64,000 nt of DNA from Lunularia cruciata (GCA_948567375.1 OX419758.1:40811473-40875472); one strand, 5' to 3'; counted from the stretch's first letter, positions 25,101 to 38,518 are shown. The notes: generated from the letters alone by a model not told the origin. A program made the numbers and translations.

Positions 25101-27199
25101 CATTCGCTAGTTCTTACTATTTTCTTTCTCCAATCTATTGTGGGGTTGTAATGCTCCATCCATGGTATGCCTAAGATCACATCATAACAAGTTAACCATA
25201 TCACCTACCACTCAATTTCTACCTTATACTCTCCTATAGAAAGTGTGACCTTTTCAAGTAATTACTTAATACTCTCTATATGACCATTAATTGAGTTTAC
25301 TTCTCCATTCTCATCCTTCTCTAGTTTGCCTCTAACCTTATTGCAACAAAGCGAGACAAGAAATCCTCTATTTCTCTAGGTTCTATCAATACTCTCACTT
25401 GATTTCTTTTTAGGACTCCATTTTCAACAATCAATTATGTGTTTGTCTTCTTCAACCTTTGCACACTTGTTCTCTTCCTCCATCTACTTTTACTCCTCTC
25501 TCTTGAGCCAATAAGGCTGCAAGGTACATTTTATTGGCCATCTTTATTTTCCAATGTGATTTCAATATCCTCCTCTTCAATTTGTCTATCCAAGTTGTTC
25601 AAGGTTATCTATATAGAATCCAAGGGCCTCTGGGAAGGCAAACATGATAATTGATGGCTATGTGCCCAACTCAACAACAATTGTAACAATGTCATTGTTC
25701 TGCTTGAGCCCCTTCTCCTCATGGGACTCCATCTTTCCTTTCTTTCTCCCATCTCTATTCTACTTGGAGTGGTCATGCTCCTCAATCTTGGAAACAAATT
25801 TTGCACAATTCTATAAGAATTGGTCCATCAAAATGCGGTCTTTTAGCCCAATAGTTTTGAGTCATGGAAAATCCTTCACCCCCTCCAAGCACTTTGTTAT
25901 TCTTTGAGCACACATAATGGCTTCAAAAGCAATGCGAGGATTTTGTACCATTACCTCTTGGTGAATTTGCTCTTTTAACCGTAATTTGAAATTATCAAGA
26001 GCTTTTATTGGACTCATATTGGTTATCCCAACATGTAGATTGAAGAATGCATCCACATACTCTTATATGTTGTTCTTTTACTTCAACTCCCATAGTTGGG
26101 TTTGGGCCATCTACATGGAAACCATGGATTGGAAATTCTTCAATAGTCATTCTTGCAGTGCTATCTAAGTGATCTCTCTTTCTTTTGCCAACATTGATCA
26201 TTCCCAAGCATTGTACAATGTGAGGGATTTATTGGTCAAGTACCCACGTGCAAACATGTATGTGGAATGATTGATGGTCTTAGTTGTGAATAATTGTAAG
26301 TATTGATTCATTCTTGAAATCTAGTTTTTCACTACTTCCATGGAACTTTATCCCTTGTAGGGCTCAATATTGCATGTTCGTTGCATTCGTAGTAACAATG
26401 TGGCATTGTTGATTGGGGTTGGTATCATCCACATGAATGACTCTCCAAGTACTTCAATTGCTATTATGGGGTTTTGAGATGATTCCTCTTCTTGCATTAC
26501 ATGATCATTCCTAAAGGTACATACTTGATTTTGTTATGCCTCCATGTCATCTTGATCTCCCAAAACTCATTCAATATCCTTTGCATTCCTTGCATCAGAT
26601 CTTGCAACTATGGCTCTATGATTCATACACATGATAACGCTCAATTGCTACTTCTCCTTTAATAAAGGGTTAATATGAGAACTCAAGAGAGTGCATGGAC
26701 AATTGGGACCTCAGAAGTTATCACTTATTGATAATATTGGTCACCAAAATTTTGACTATAAAATCCCTAAATATCACTTTTGATCTAAGTGCTTGAGTGT
26801 TGAAAGGAGAGGATTTGTTATTTTTAGATCCATTGCATTATAATAAAATCTAGATTGTCAAATATCACTCTCTATCGTATGTCACTACAAGTAGAATCAC
26901 CGGGTTTGGAAAATTCATAACTATGTCCATAAACTCTACTACAAAATGGTAAACAAGATTTACTTTCACTTTCTCATGTTGGATGTACATAATCTTGATG
27001 CAAAACAGATTCAAGAATAGAAGGCAAGGTGCAAGAAATTGTCCCCCAAGAGCATCCATCCCATCCTCTCTTTGAAACACTCCCAATCTACTAATTGCTT
27101 TATGTTTTCAACTCTCAAAATTACTTAGTTTCAATAGTCTATGTTCCTCCAAGATAGGTGATCCACTCTCTTGGATTAAAACACCTACTTTGATTCCAT

Positions 27200-27791
27200 T
27201 GTAATGTTCCAAGGACAAGAGAAACCCCAAAAGAAACACAAGAGAAACTTAAGGCTTCATCCTTCAATACTTTGATGCCCCAAAAGGAGCACCTTGTCTT
27301 TATTATATAACAAAGAGGATCTATTCAAAGGAAAATCCACCCTTGGATCAGATATCTCAATTGGTGACATGTCAATGAGCTCACTTTTAGTTTAGTTATA
27401 TTGATTGGTGACATGTTGATCCTTGTCCTATTTGGTTGGTCAAATAAGTTTTTACCAAAGGGAATATTTAGAGAATCTTCTCATAGAAAGCTCACAACAA
27501 CATGGCTGAGGTACCGTTAGAAAGGTCTTGATGAGATGAACAAGGGGGAGAAGGTTATTCACAAAAGAGAAGAATATAGTTTATTTTTTGAGGCCTAATT
27601 TATTTGTTTAGGCCTCCAAAATTGGCTTTTAAGTTTTCAAGGTGTTTTTGGCCTCTACTTTATTAATAAAGTAGAAGTGCTCTTTTGGTGATACCTCTAT
27701 CTAATCTATATATGCCATCATATACAACATCCCTCAAGATATTACCAAGCCACTTTCCATCTCTAGATAATATGTTGAACTAATGGTATCA
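27200..27791 (-). repeat. 5' LTR of the Gypsy element
   Basis: Minus-strand start TGATACCATTAG, end GGAACATTACA. It is collinear with 21508-22122. No convincing target-site duplication was seen outside the pair, as expected for an old copy. Confidence 0.85.
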
Positions 27792-30745
27792 CAAGATCTC
27801 ATGAGTCAAATCATCTACTTATATATAAACCTCTTCATGAGGAGAGTGAGGCCTAAACAAACAATAGTCGTCGCCAAGACTCAAATTTATTCTCACACAA
27901 TAGAAAGTATGCAAGATTCAAACTAGTTTTTCATGATGAGAGGACCTTTTCTTGCACAAAGAAAGACCAAGTTGACATTAGTAGGCATCCCTAATGATGA
28001 TTTATACCATTTTCCATGAAACATTCCTCCATTTCCCTTATTCCTCCTCAATCACTAAAGGAGTACTCTTATGATTGCCATTTAGTGAAGAAGTACTCAA
28101 TTGTCTCTATGATTTTTTAGAGACCCCAAAGAGATATAGAGACAAATGTGAGGAATCAAGTACCATCCCTATTTGCTCACAAGAGGGTACCAAGTTGGTA
28201 CCACCCTTGGAACCCCCAAGACCGGTATGGCCCGGCCTTTCCAAACCCAACCCACAAACTAGAACTCCAAACCAACATCAAGGCTTGGTAAATACCAAGG
28301 CTATTGTTGTAAATATTGAATTATTTAGGGTTGGTTTGTAATATGAGTATTTGTTTAGAGCATTTTTTACAATTCCAATTTTTTTAAAGGCTCATTTTGC
28401 AAGTTATAACAAGGCTAGATTCTTTTTACACATGGTAGGTCTCCGAGGTTTGGGAAAATCTGCATTCCATAATATATTACAAGTTATAGTTGGGATGTAA
28501 AATTGTATAACAACTAGAGTTCCCTCTTTGATGAAAGATCAATTTGAGATTATTCCTTTAAAGAAGAATAAATTATTTTTTTGGATGATATCAACAAATT
28601 TTACAAGTGATCTTTATTTGTTAAAAGTACCAGTCAAACAATATATGATAAGGGTAGGTAAAAATTGATGGATATTAAAGATTTTTTATATCAAGGGATC
28701 ATATTAGGAGGTTGGTTGTTGTGTCATATGTTTGCTTATGGAGCTCATCTTCCAAAGCTCAAGGATTCACTTAAAGAGCCAAATGCAAAGAAATCTTGCA
28801 CATTTGGTTTGAGGCCTAGGAGAGTGGAAGTTACCATCTAAAGAACCATCCTTCCTTGCAAAGGGAGTGGACCAATGCTATGGTCAATTTAAATACAATA
28901 TTTCATGCCTAATTAGAGTTAAATACGCATGAAGGTGATATGGCCTTAAGGTTGGAATACACTATGATAGCAGGTCTTTTGATGATTTCTTCTTAGGCCT
29001 AAGCAAGAAACAAGAACTTGTGATGTTTTCCATAGCTATGATGTATGGGAATCTATAGCAAAAACATACACATAGCATGGGAACTTAGATCAAGCAAGAT
29101 TACAACTTGAGTTTGAGGATATCACTAAGCACATGAAAAGAAACTAACAAGGATTCCTTAGTAGCGGTGACCAAATCAAGAAGGCTAAGCTTGAAAATTG
29201 CACCATTGTGTGGCACAAGTCATAATATGGAGAAATATGGACCAAACCCAAGTTCCTTGGAAAGGGGTGTTAGAGAGTGCGAGAACCCCATTAGGCTTGG
29301 ACCATGTTGCTCCATGAGTCAAAATCTACAAGTTGTGTTGTTTGGGAATGCAATCTTAAGCAAGAGGTAAATTCATTTCAAGGCTAAACATGGGCAAGAG
29401 ATTGATAGTAAAAAATTACCACAAGGAAAAGATGAAAAGGACTTTGAAATTAGAGTTAAAGAGTGCTTGAAATTGATGGGAGGGAAGCATATTGAGTGAT
29501 CATGTACACCCCAATCGGATGTAGAACAATGCAAGTTGTTCTATCACTTGGCGCAAGGCACTAGTCAACATAGGCTATTTGAGTAAGATAAATGTTGGCC
29601 TTTTGTGGTTGGCCTCTGCCATCTTGACAGCCAAGGAAATAAGCACATGCACTCCTTTGCATGTGCCCCTTAGGGCACATGTGCTCAAGATACTAGCATA
29701 GTGGGCTTTTCATCCAACCCATCTTGAAACACAAATGAAGGAGTCTACATGCATGTGAGCCAATGGATGGCAAACTCATACAAGGTGTAAATAACTTGAC
29801 AGGTATGATCCTCCTCCATGAGATGCAATATTGATCATCCATGATCTTTTATGAAAGGTTTGAGAAAGAGCATGCCTATTGAGACCCAACAAATGGTGAT
29901 CTATGCCTTACCAAGGTAAAGTCAAAGGAAACTCTAGTGGAAGCTCACAATGATATTGATGTGAATTTTTTTGTTAGACTTAGGTATAGGAGCAAAAGAT
30001 TAATCAAACCATCTACTAGTTTGTTCTATCCAAATTTTAGGTTTCCTTCCAACACTTTGGTAAAAGTTCCTCTCTTGCTTATGGGATTAAGCTAAAATCA
30101 AGCTTATCAACATTGGTAGTCTTTTGCCTTGGGCATTTCTTCAATATTCCAAGGCTCCTTTCTTAGGAAGGCCAATGTCAAGTGTCATTATTCCAATGAA
30201 CTCTCTACATAGAGAAAATATAGAAATACCATGATTTACACTATGAAAAACTTATTGTAAACAAATATAATCCATTGATCCTTGATGGATCTAATACATA
30301 ATTTAAAATATTAACTTAATCACATTTTATAATTAAATTTTATGAATTATCTTCTAGATTTCAATTTCAAGAGAATAAAAATATAATAGAGATTATTGAG
30401 CATGGATGACCTTGTAAGATTTTATATGGAGGGGATGCTTATGAAATTAAGATCAAATAGGTAAATCTTCAATGAATTGTTTTTTATATGATGAAGGGCA
30501 AATTTTTTTGTGTAATTAAGAATCATTCAATATTAGTACTATGAAACTACAAAAGTGTAGTTCTGATCCAATTGTTTCTATTTGCATCAAAGAGCAATCT
30601 TAACTTTACATACAATAAGACTAAATTGAAAACTAGTGTAAAAATCATTATTAATTGGAAATAAAAAATAAAACTTTTTCTTGTATGTATTTATTTTACA
30701 ATTTTGGATCCCAAATTTAAAACACTTAAATACAATTTCTTCTTG

Positions 30746-30783
<38 letters not shown>

Positions 30784-33700
30784 CTAGGAGTTCTAGAGCA
30801 AAAAATAGTAAAATAATGCAAAATTTATCTTTTCTATATTTTTGATAAATTTTCTATGGATTGCATTGGAAAGTGTTTTGAATTTTGCACCCATTAAGAT
30901 CAAAGAAGAAATTTCAACCTAAATGATGAATTTATACAGATTTGAAAGTATATTAAAAATATTATTTTACAATTTTTTATTGCAAAATCAAACCACTCAA
31001 ACTAGTAAAGGATTCTCACCAACACTTTAGGATCTAAATCCATTCAAATTGAAACAACATACAACTTTCTTTCATGGAGTTTTGTTAATTTCTATCTCAC
31101 ATATGTTTTAAGTATTTGTGGTGGTGATGGAAAGCTCTTTGAGTTATCTCTAATGAGACCAACATTTTAGAACCTAAATAGTGAAGCTGTGAAATGAGAA
31201 AAAAAATCTAAAAATTTTCTTTTTGGTTTTATAATTTTGGAGTTATAAATTTTAATACTTAAATTATAAATATTATTTAATAGTAAATTTAAATTTTAAA
31301 TTTTTTCAATGCAAGAGATACAAATCTGGATTTCAAGATAATTTTTTGCTTAATGGCAATTGTATGTGTTGGTGGTTGCATTGAGAATCTCTTTATTAAA
31401 AAAAATTCAACTAATAAAGTACTAAGATATGAAACTTTCTATAAAATTTCTACCTTACTTTTCAAGTTTGGAATCAAAACATACCATTCAAGTAGAAATG
31501 ATTAATCAATAGATTTTGGGAGTACAAATCTCTAAATAATAAAACACTGTAGTTCCGCAGAAAGGTTTATCAAATATGAACAACAAAAGTAAAATGCTCT
31601 ATATTCCCACTCTACCTTCTTTATATACTAAAATGCTACTATATGAGTAAATCATGATATTTCATTCTAATCATGGTGGTATGACATATAAGACAAACCA
31701 ACTAACTCATTAATCAAAGACTTTACTTTAACCTTGACCAAATATATTAAATTTCATTTACAGGTTATCATTGATTTCAGTTAGGAATATGCACCTACTC
31801 CATCCACAAGTTATTTATTAACTAAGCTCAAAGTTTACACTTAATTCAGTCACACTATTTTACCAACTACTTTATGAGTTTATATCTTTGACTAGAAGAA
31901 CTATTATTGTTATGATTAATCAAAGAAGTTATAGAATAATGAAAAGAACTGAATTAGTCTTTTACACATCTTCCATTTAATATAAAATTTAGTGTTTAAG
32001 TAGTATTGAAAATTTTTGAATTTACATCTAATAAGAAAAGATGAAAAAAAGATAAAGCATAATCAGTAAAGTCTTAGGAAAAAAAATAAAGCTTCTTTTT
32101 TATATATGTTTATAATTTGGGACTTGGAAACCATAACACCAAAGAGCAAGTGCTACTCGATAAACAATTTTGGAGCATGAGTCTACCAATTTTGGAAAAT
32201 ACAAAAGCTATAAGTTCTAGATTTTTGATGAACTTTATATTTAGTGTCTATTTCAAATGTACTATGACAATCTTATACAACTCTTTAGATTTTGAATCTA
32301 ATAAGATTAAATTCAGAAAGAGATATAGAAAAAATAATTAAATAATTAGGAAATAAAAAACATCAAAAATATTTTCTTCAAAACAACACATTTAAGTTTT
32401 GGAGTCCAAAGCCATAAGGAGTAAGGGTTCCTTAATCATCATTTTAGAAATAAAATCCACCAATGTAATGTTGTACCAATGCAACAAATTCCATTTATAT
32501 ATATTTTAATTACACTTGGGAATTATCTCCAAATTTATTTAACTTTCTTAATTTGTAATGCAAAGCTTCTATTTCAAAGCTAGATTTAGAACACATGAAT
32601 TATATTTTGCGGATTCCCCCATTACCGACACCGTAGTAGAAGTTAAATAATTTACTCTTTACTAATATTATGATAGTGAAATGCTAAGATATCAAAGTGC
32701 GATAGTCTCATGAATCATCTCATTGTAGTTGGGTATGTTATAGCCACATGATTTCCTTTTTATCTAGTATTAGTTTTAAGTAGTTGAGGGAGGTTGGAAA
32801 ATTGCACTCATGGAACCAGAAGTATAGAGAATTGAGCGTAAACGTTGAAATGATGAGGTAATGACAAATATCTAAACTTTTTCTCCGAGATATAATTTAT
32901 GATTTTGGAATCCTAAACCATGTTGTTGAAAGATGAAAGAGTCAGTGGGCTTTATCTTAGCCTTTAACACTTTATCTTAATGTGGTTCATCACGGATTTA
33001 ACTTTGTGTCATTACGGATCCCAAAACAAAATTCCTTGACCATGCTTATCAAAGTTTGAAACTTGTAGAAATAAAAATAATACTACAATCCAAATGATGG
33101 AAAGAAAACCAGACAATTCTATTTAAGATCCATTGCCATCTAAAATAGATTGTCTGATGTTAATGCCAACTATAAAGTAATCTAGGAAGAATCTTCGCTC
33201 AAGTTTGAACTATACTTGTTTAAACTGGAAAAATATAACTAATATACATAGAGGAATAACGATACAATGGAGTTTAATTCGAGAATATATTGAATCGATA
33301 ATGGAATGTCACCATCCATTAATATTTGAGAGATATTTTATTAAGAGAACATGCTGTAAGACTAAGGATCGACGTATTTTTGGATAAACCCCTCCCAAAA
33401 AATCAGATAAAATTTTAAAATAAAATAATAAGAATATGAAATGATTTACAGTATATTCTGTGGATCACCTCCCAAACCTCGTAAATTTTTCGATCCCATA
33501 GAACTCCGGAACGGGCTAAGTGAATCTCAAAATTCTGTCGTGTAAATAGTGTTATACTGTAGTGAGATTTCTTGTGGTCGGCGATTTTATCCTCCGCGGA
33601 TGAGGATGAATCCTGTACGTAGTAGTGCGAAAGGGACATTGAAGAGCTACTACAGTCCTCCACGGACTACGTCGATGGAATCGAACGGTCAGAATGACTC

Positions 33701-33800
33701 CAGCAGTAAGTAAGAAGTCCCAGGGGAAAACCAACATGGCAGAGCACGACCGAGAGATGACTCTTGTAAATGTTCACCTTTTTGGACTGAATTGGAGTAC
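27792..33800. other. AT-rich intergenic region
   Basis: No gene was recognised. Between about 28.0 and 29.6 kb there is protein-like but stop-ridden wording on the plus strand (for example SEEVLNCLYDFLETPKR and EKDFEIRVKECLKLMGG). It may be an old repeat, but I cannot name it. From 30.2 to 32.6 kb the sequence is extremely AT-rich. A trinucleotide AAT microsatellite of about 12 units lies at 30747-30783. Confidence 0.5.
30747..30783. repeat. AAT trinucleotide microsatellite
   Basis: Uninterrupted AAT repeats, about twelve units, in an AT-rich setting. Confidence 0.95.
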
Positions 33801-35418
33801 AGAGTCATCCCGAGATCGGGCACTTATTGAGCATATCCGATCGGAATAGGTACTGTAATAATAAGATGGACCATCCACGTTCAGTGCGTTTCAGGAGACC
33901 ATTTAAGCTTGACTTTCTCTCGACTGCTCCTGTGTCTTGTAAGGAGGAGAAGGAGAAGACAGTTGTTGCCGTTGGTCGATTGCATCAACAGCATCATAAG
34001 GTGCATTGCCCGGACCTTCACCTGTTGTATAATTCGCTGATCTTGACCGATCTCATTCAAGCCCTGAGGCCGTTGTGAGGTGAGGTTAAAGTAGTCCAAG
34101 TGTCGATCGATGAACTTGTCTTATGGGCTTTTCAATGTGATCGATCGATATATTGTGAAGATTGCAAGTAGCTTCAATGTGTTTCGATGGGCTGTTTTTG
34201 ATTTTGTTCTTGTTGAAACAGCAGAAGTTTTCAGTGTATACGCACGCTATGTTGTCGACCCATTTCGTTGTTTTGGGTTTCAATCATCCCGATCGTAGAT
34301 AGATAGATCTGTGGAGAAGCCTGCGATTGAATCCACTCCGATTGGATCTGGAGAAGCGAGACCTCAAATCTCTCAAAGCGTACATGTTCTGGCTCGTCTT
34401 GGTGTTGTGTTCCTCTCAACTGGTTTAGTTGTAGTGGCCTTCAACGAGATTGATCGCCTGCATTTTGTGTAGTCTATGGCTCTGTTGGTTTTACATTATT
34501 TAGAACCCACGTTGACTCGGCTCGTCAAATATCCTGAGTGTTTCAGGCTTCAGTTAAGCTGGTGGAGCTCTATCGATTGTCCCACATATAGCTCAGAAAT
34601 GAATTTAGTAGGATATCTTTCCAAAACAGGCGATGTTTGAACAGTGGCTAAAATATAGAAACTAGGCTGGAATGACCACAGGCGATGAACGCGTTGTTCA
34701 GCAAAGTCATACACAGATTCTTAAAGTTGATCCATGGAACTCAGGCAATGAGGCATGTTTTAAGTTTCAGATGAACAGAGCTAAGACAAGTATCCTCTTC
34801 AATTTGTACTACTATAGCTATTTCGAGATTGACTTCTATGACGGGCTACTTCCGCAGAGTTGATAGCATTGTTGTTTAGTTGGTAAGGTCAAAGATCGTG
34901 GTCGTCATCAAGGTTCCACAAGACTGTTAAGGATTAAGTGCATTTCACATAGCACATGTTTACCTCCAGCCTCACCACTTTGCGTCAACGGAATGGCCAG
35001 CTGTTGTTTGAGGATCATGCCCCGAGCATTGGTGTTCTCTTTCTAACTTGGTGGTTGGTTTGATTAAGACCTGTTATTCTTACAAACAAGGCATAGGTGT
35101 GAGAATCCATGCACTGCTGTGCTTTTTCATAACTATGGTGGACTTTGTAAACTTAGTGTCTCAAGACAAGTTTTTGTGACTTTAACAAGAGTTGCTGTTT
35201 GGAGCTTGATGCTTTGTTATCATTAATTTGGTAATTCTATGCAAGCTTAGTTATAGTGAAGAACGTTTGAGAGTTCCCCAGTCTGAGAAGATGGATTGTC
35301 CTGATCCTTGTTTGTGTAATCAAAACAAGCATTTCCATCCTCACGTGCCTTGCTTTGTTGCAGATTACTAGGTCTTTTCTCAAGCAGAGGTGGAAATTAA
35401 TTAATTGTCTCAATTGCA
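33801..35418 (+). promoter_or_regulatory. Upstream region and probable 5' leader with intron of the gelsolin-family gene
   Basis: Composition shifts to moderate GC at about 33.5 kb. A strong acceptor (TTGCTTTGTTGCAG) ends at 35363, and the interval 35364-35418 leads to the start codon. A leader intron ending there is therefore likely. A possible donor GAG/GTGAGG is at about 34080, but the start of transcription is not visible. Open frames of 60-85 codons in 33.5-34.4 kb (for example PRSVRFRRPFKLDFLSTAP) have no recognisable homologue. This is inference from splice-site appearance only. Confidence 0.35.
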
Positions 35419-38400
35419 ATGGAGTTTGCTGTGGATGCCGCATTTCAAGGAGCTGGAGCAGAACCGTATCCTTTATAATCCTGGATAGGAATTTTTTCAA
35501 TTTTTATGATCTTCCTGAGAGTCTCAGGTCCAACGCGTTGCCAGGGACTTCATCAATGTACAGTACTGTCAAAACTTAGTAGTCGATCCAATTGAAAATC
35601 TGTATCAAATCCTCATTCGTGTGCTTTCAAGTAGGACCAATGTTCAGTTTCTGCATAGACGTTGTTCAAATCCGTTTCATTGAGCTAATGGTTCTTAAGG
35701 ACGCAAGCATGATTGGTCAATGTCCTTGACCAGTGCCGCAGAGGAACCGAAATCTGGCGCATCGAGGACTTCGCCCCTGTTCCTCTACCTAAGGCAGATT
35801 ACGGAAAATTCTATGCAGGAGATTCTTATATTCTTCTCCAGGTGAGAGCTGACATTTGGCCCGCACTTCACCTCTATACACTCCTGTAGGTAATCAGTGA
35901 TTCTAGTTACAAGCTGAAAGCTTTCAGACGTATTTCAGAGCTTTCATATATTCTTCCTTCATGTAGCTGATATTTGCCTTTAACATATTTGTACATCCAT
36001 ACGTAGCAGTGATAGTCTCCATATCTGTGTTGAGATTTTATGACGCAAACCAACTGCTGCAGTTTAGACTAGTGGTACAGATGAAATAAAAAAGTTTCCT
36101 CTTTCTTTGTCGAAGACATACATGAGAAGTAATTGTACGAATTGACGATGGTTGCGGTCGCCAGTAACACTTCATCTAATGACCAATATTGTTCCATATC
36201 AGACAACAAAAACGAAAGCTGGAGCTCTGAAGTATGACTTGCACTTTTGGCTCGGGAAGGATACCAGTCAGGTAACGTGGACATAATATACTTCTTTCTC
36301 TCCCGGTGTAAGATCTGCACCGCATGTTGCTATCCTTTTCCTCCCATTGTTGACCGTGTTTCTTCTGGATCGTTCTTTTTTCCTCATGAAGCAATCTTGT
36401 TTCATGTGCATGACAATGCACACTAAAGCGTTTTGGCTGACTTCCGAGAGTTGAATGTGTTCACTTCTTGTCAAAAGCAATTGCGTAGAGCATTGAGACC
36501 CATCCATCCCCTTGAAAATTTGTAAATCATGAATTCTAAGGGTAACTGATTTCTGACAAGTCAAAATTTCAGCATTTTAACTTTCAACGGCTGTTTAATT
36601 TTAACCCTTCGATTTATGGTCTAATAGGATGAGGCGGGAGCTGCAGCTATTAAGACTGTGGAGCTAGATACTCACTTGGGGGATAAAGCAGTCCAGTACA
36701 GGGAGATTCAAGGTCATGAAAGTGATCTTTTTCTATCCTACTTCAAGGCTCCTATCGTTCCACTTGATGGAGGGGTTGCATCAGGTTTCAAGAAGGTAGA
36801 AGCTGAGGAATTTGTGAACAAGCTCTATGTCATCAAAGGAACCCGCGCTGTCTCGCGTGTGACAGAGGTTAGTTTCTCCACTTATTTACTGCAACACTAA
36901 CGCGGGCTTATTGGGGACTTCATAATGAGTGTCCAACATGTACCCACATTTTTATCCTTACATCAACAGTTCTTTGATAGCACTCTTATGCTGAAACGAG
37001 TAAATCTTAAAACAATGGCCTTCTGTATCCGGATTTAAACTCTTGAGTAAGACACATGCGTACTACATTTTGAATAGTTGCTATTTAGTAGCTTGATATT
37101 CGCTCAATACACCGATATCTTGAAGTACAACACTAGAGGTCCTAATTTAACAATGGCGGAGATGCATTTCAGGTGCCCGTCTCTCGAGAATCACTTACTC
37201 ATGAGGACGTATTTATCTTGGACACAAAAGACAAAATTTACCAGTTCAATGGAGACAATTCCAGCATTGGGGAGAGGGGAAAAGCTATGGAGGTTGTGCA
37301 GCAGTTAAAGGACACGAACCATGATGGCACCTGTGATATTGCTCTTGTTGGTATGTACCGCATCTTCTACTTAAGTTCACATGTTCCGCATAAGATCACC
37401 CGGTTCTCTCATGTAGAGTTCAAATGGGGAGCACTGAGTGTACATGCTTTTGGATCCGTGTGTAGTGTGGATGTGGTGGTGAGCTAATACTCGGTGAGTT
37501 CCCAGATGAATCTGGAGCGGACATCGAAGGCGAGGCATTTTGGGCCGTGTTCGGAGGCTTTGGTCCAATTGGAGAGAAATCAGCTGCAGCGGATGCTGGT
37601 CCACCGAAGCTTTTACTGTAATCCTTTTCGCTCATGATCCTCACTTAATGCTCTCATATGGATGCGATCTTTCTCGCGCTCTCTTGTTCTAACATTTTTG
37701 GATGTTAACACTTCAGTGACGTGAGTAAAACCACTATCACCAGGGGTGGTGTAGAGAGTGATCTTGCATCTCTCAATTGTCCGTATTTTATGTGTCCTTA
37801 AAATCTAAAATTGTGTTGAAACCAAGTGTTTCGATAGCGATCATTGATTATTTAAAGTTTAGGGCATGGCGCAAGACACACGAAGACTTTCAACAACTGA
37901 TAGTTTAGGGACGGTCTTAGTGCTTCTTGCTCTGTTTTAACCAAGAATATTTCAGTGAATCGCAGCTACAACTCTAGCACTAATCCATCGGGGTTCTGTT
38001 CTTGCAAAGTGTTGCAGAAGGAGACACGACGGAAGTGGATCTATCTTCCCTGCACAAGGAGGCGCTTGACACCGGGAGCTGTTACTTACTTGACACTGGA
38101 GGTGAAATCTATGTGTGGCTTGGTCGCGCAACCACGCTTGAACAAAAGAAAGCTGCAACAATCGCTGCTGAGGTAAGTGTTCAAAACTACATTGTTGGAA
38201 TAACCTTATTTGATCTATTGGCTTTTATTCTTCACTTTGGAAATCCCTGATTCGCATGAAGTACATAGCATTATTGAAGGGTTGGTTGAGAAACGTGAAT
38301 GCTTAAAGTTTGAGTTCAAGGGAGGATCTGCTGTAAAGCATTTGCAAAGCATCACTGAAGAAAAACTATACATATGTATTTCGCCTGATCAGAAACTCGT

Positions 38401-38518
38401 ATCAAGCCAAGGGAAGCCATCGTACACAAGGGTCACAAGGATCACGGAAGGCTACGAACTCCCTCTGTTCAAGTCCTTCTTTCAAGAGTGGACCCATACC
38501 GAAGAATGTGAGGAGTGA
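35419..38518 (+). CDS. Three-domain gelsolin/villin-family actin-binding protein (severin/fragmin-like), eight exons
   Basis: Gelsolin-family proteins sever, cap or bundle actin filaments in the cytoplasm, usually under calcium and phosphoinositide control. Exons read: 35419-35465, 35742-35841, 36203-36271, 36628-36867, 37173-37350, about 37466-37617, 38010-38172 and 38393-38518, about 357 residues. The ATG is preceded by an in-frame TAA at 35398. G1 starts [20 protein letters not shown], as in plant villins. It has GD at residues 42-43 and DE at 73-74, the usual type-II calcium ligands, and [30 protein letters not shown] is the basic G1-G2 linker; G2 holds [19 protein letters not shown]3 has [19 protein letters not shown] and [20 protein letters not shown] stop follows at 38516; no G4-G6 or headpiece is found downstream. 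The exon 5/6 junction is out of frame with canonical sites. Intron 1 is U12-type. Confidence 0.88.
35466..35741 (+). other. U12-type (minor spliceosome) intron 1 of the gelsolin-family gene
   Basis: The donor is GTATCCTTT at 35466-35474, an exact match to the U12 consensus RTATCCTTT. TCCTTGAC at 35723-35730 matches the U12 branch consensus TTCCTTRAY except for its first base. The likely branch A at 35729 is 12 bases before the acceptor AG at 35740-35741, within the narrow spacing typical of this class. The intron is 276 bases, phase 2. Splicing joins GAEP to [10 protein letters not shown] exactly as in plant villins. The other introns have ordinary U2-type donors (GTGAGA, GTAACG, GTTAGT, GTATGT, GTAATC, GTAAGT). 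Confidence 0.85.

Larger units (their letters stand above)
21508..27791 (-). mobile_element. Ty3/Gypsy LTR retrotransposon, full length but decayed
   Basis: Two LTRs in the same orientation bound an interior of about 5.1 kb read on the minus strand. In order from the right: gag near 26.7-25.6 kb (LRLKEQIHQEVMVQNP), protease end at 25.2-25.0 kb (YDVILGIPWMEHYNP), and reverse transcriptase at about 24.95-24.2 kb. RNase H is at about 24.15-23.7 kb (MLGLMGFYHQFVKDFSKV; NASDVAIRAILQQK). The integrase zinc-binding region is at about 23.45-23.3 kb (HDSTIASHVRVDKTLDAIKC), with integrase core remains leftwards. Just inside the right LTR the minus strand reads TGGAATCAAAG, like a degenerate tRNA-Met primer site. 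Inside the left LTR is a purine tract, AAAAGGGAGAGA. The LTRs look roughly four fifths identical by eye, so the insertion is old. The element is a fossil with many breaks (well over ten). Confidence 0.9.

Noticed and set aside
37613-37627. GTAATCCTTTT at the exon 6 end as a second U12 donor
   Set aside because: It has an extra A relative to GTATCCTTT, and no TCCTTRAC branch site lies before the acceptor at 38009; read as an ordinary U2 intron.
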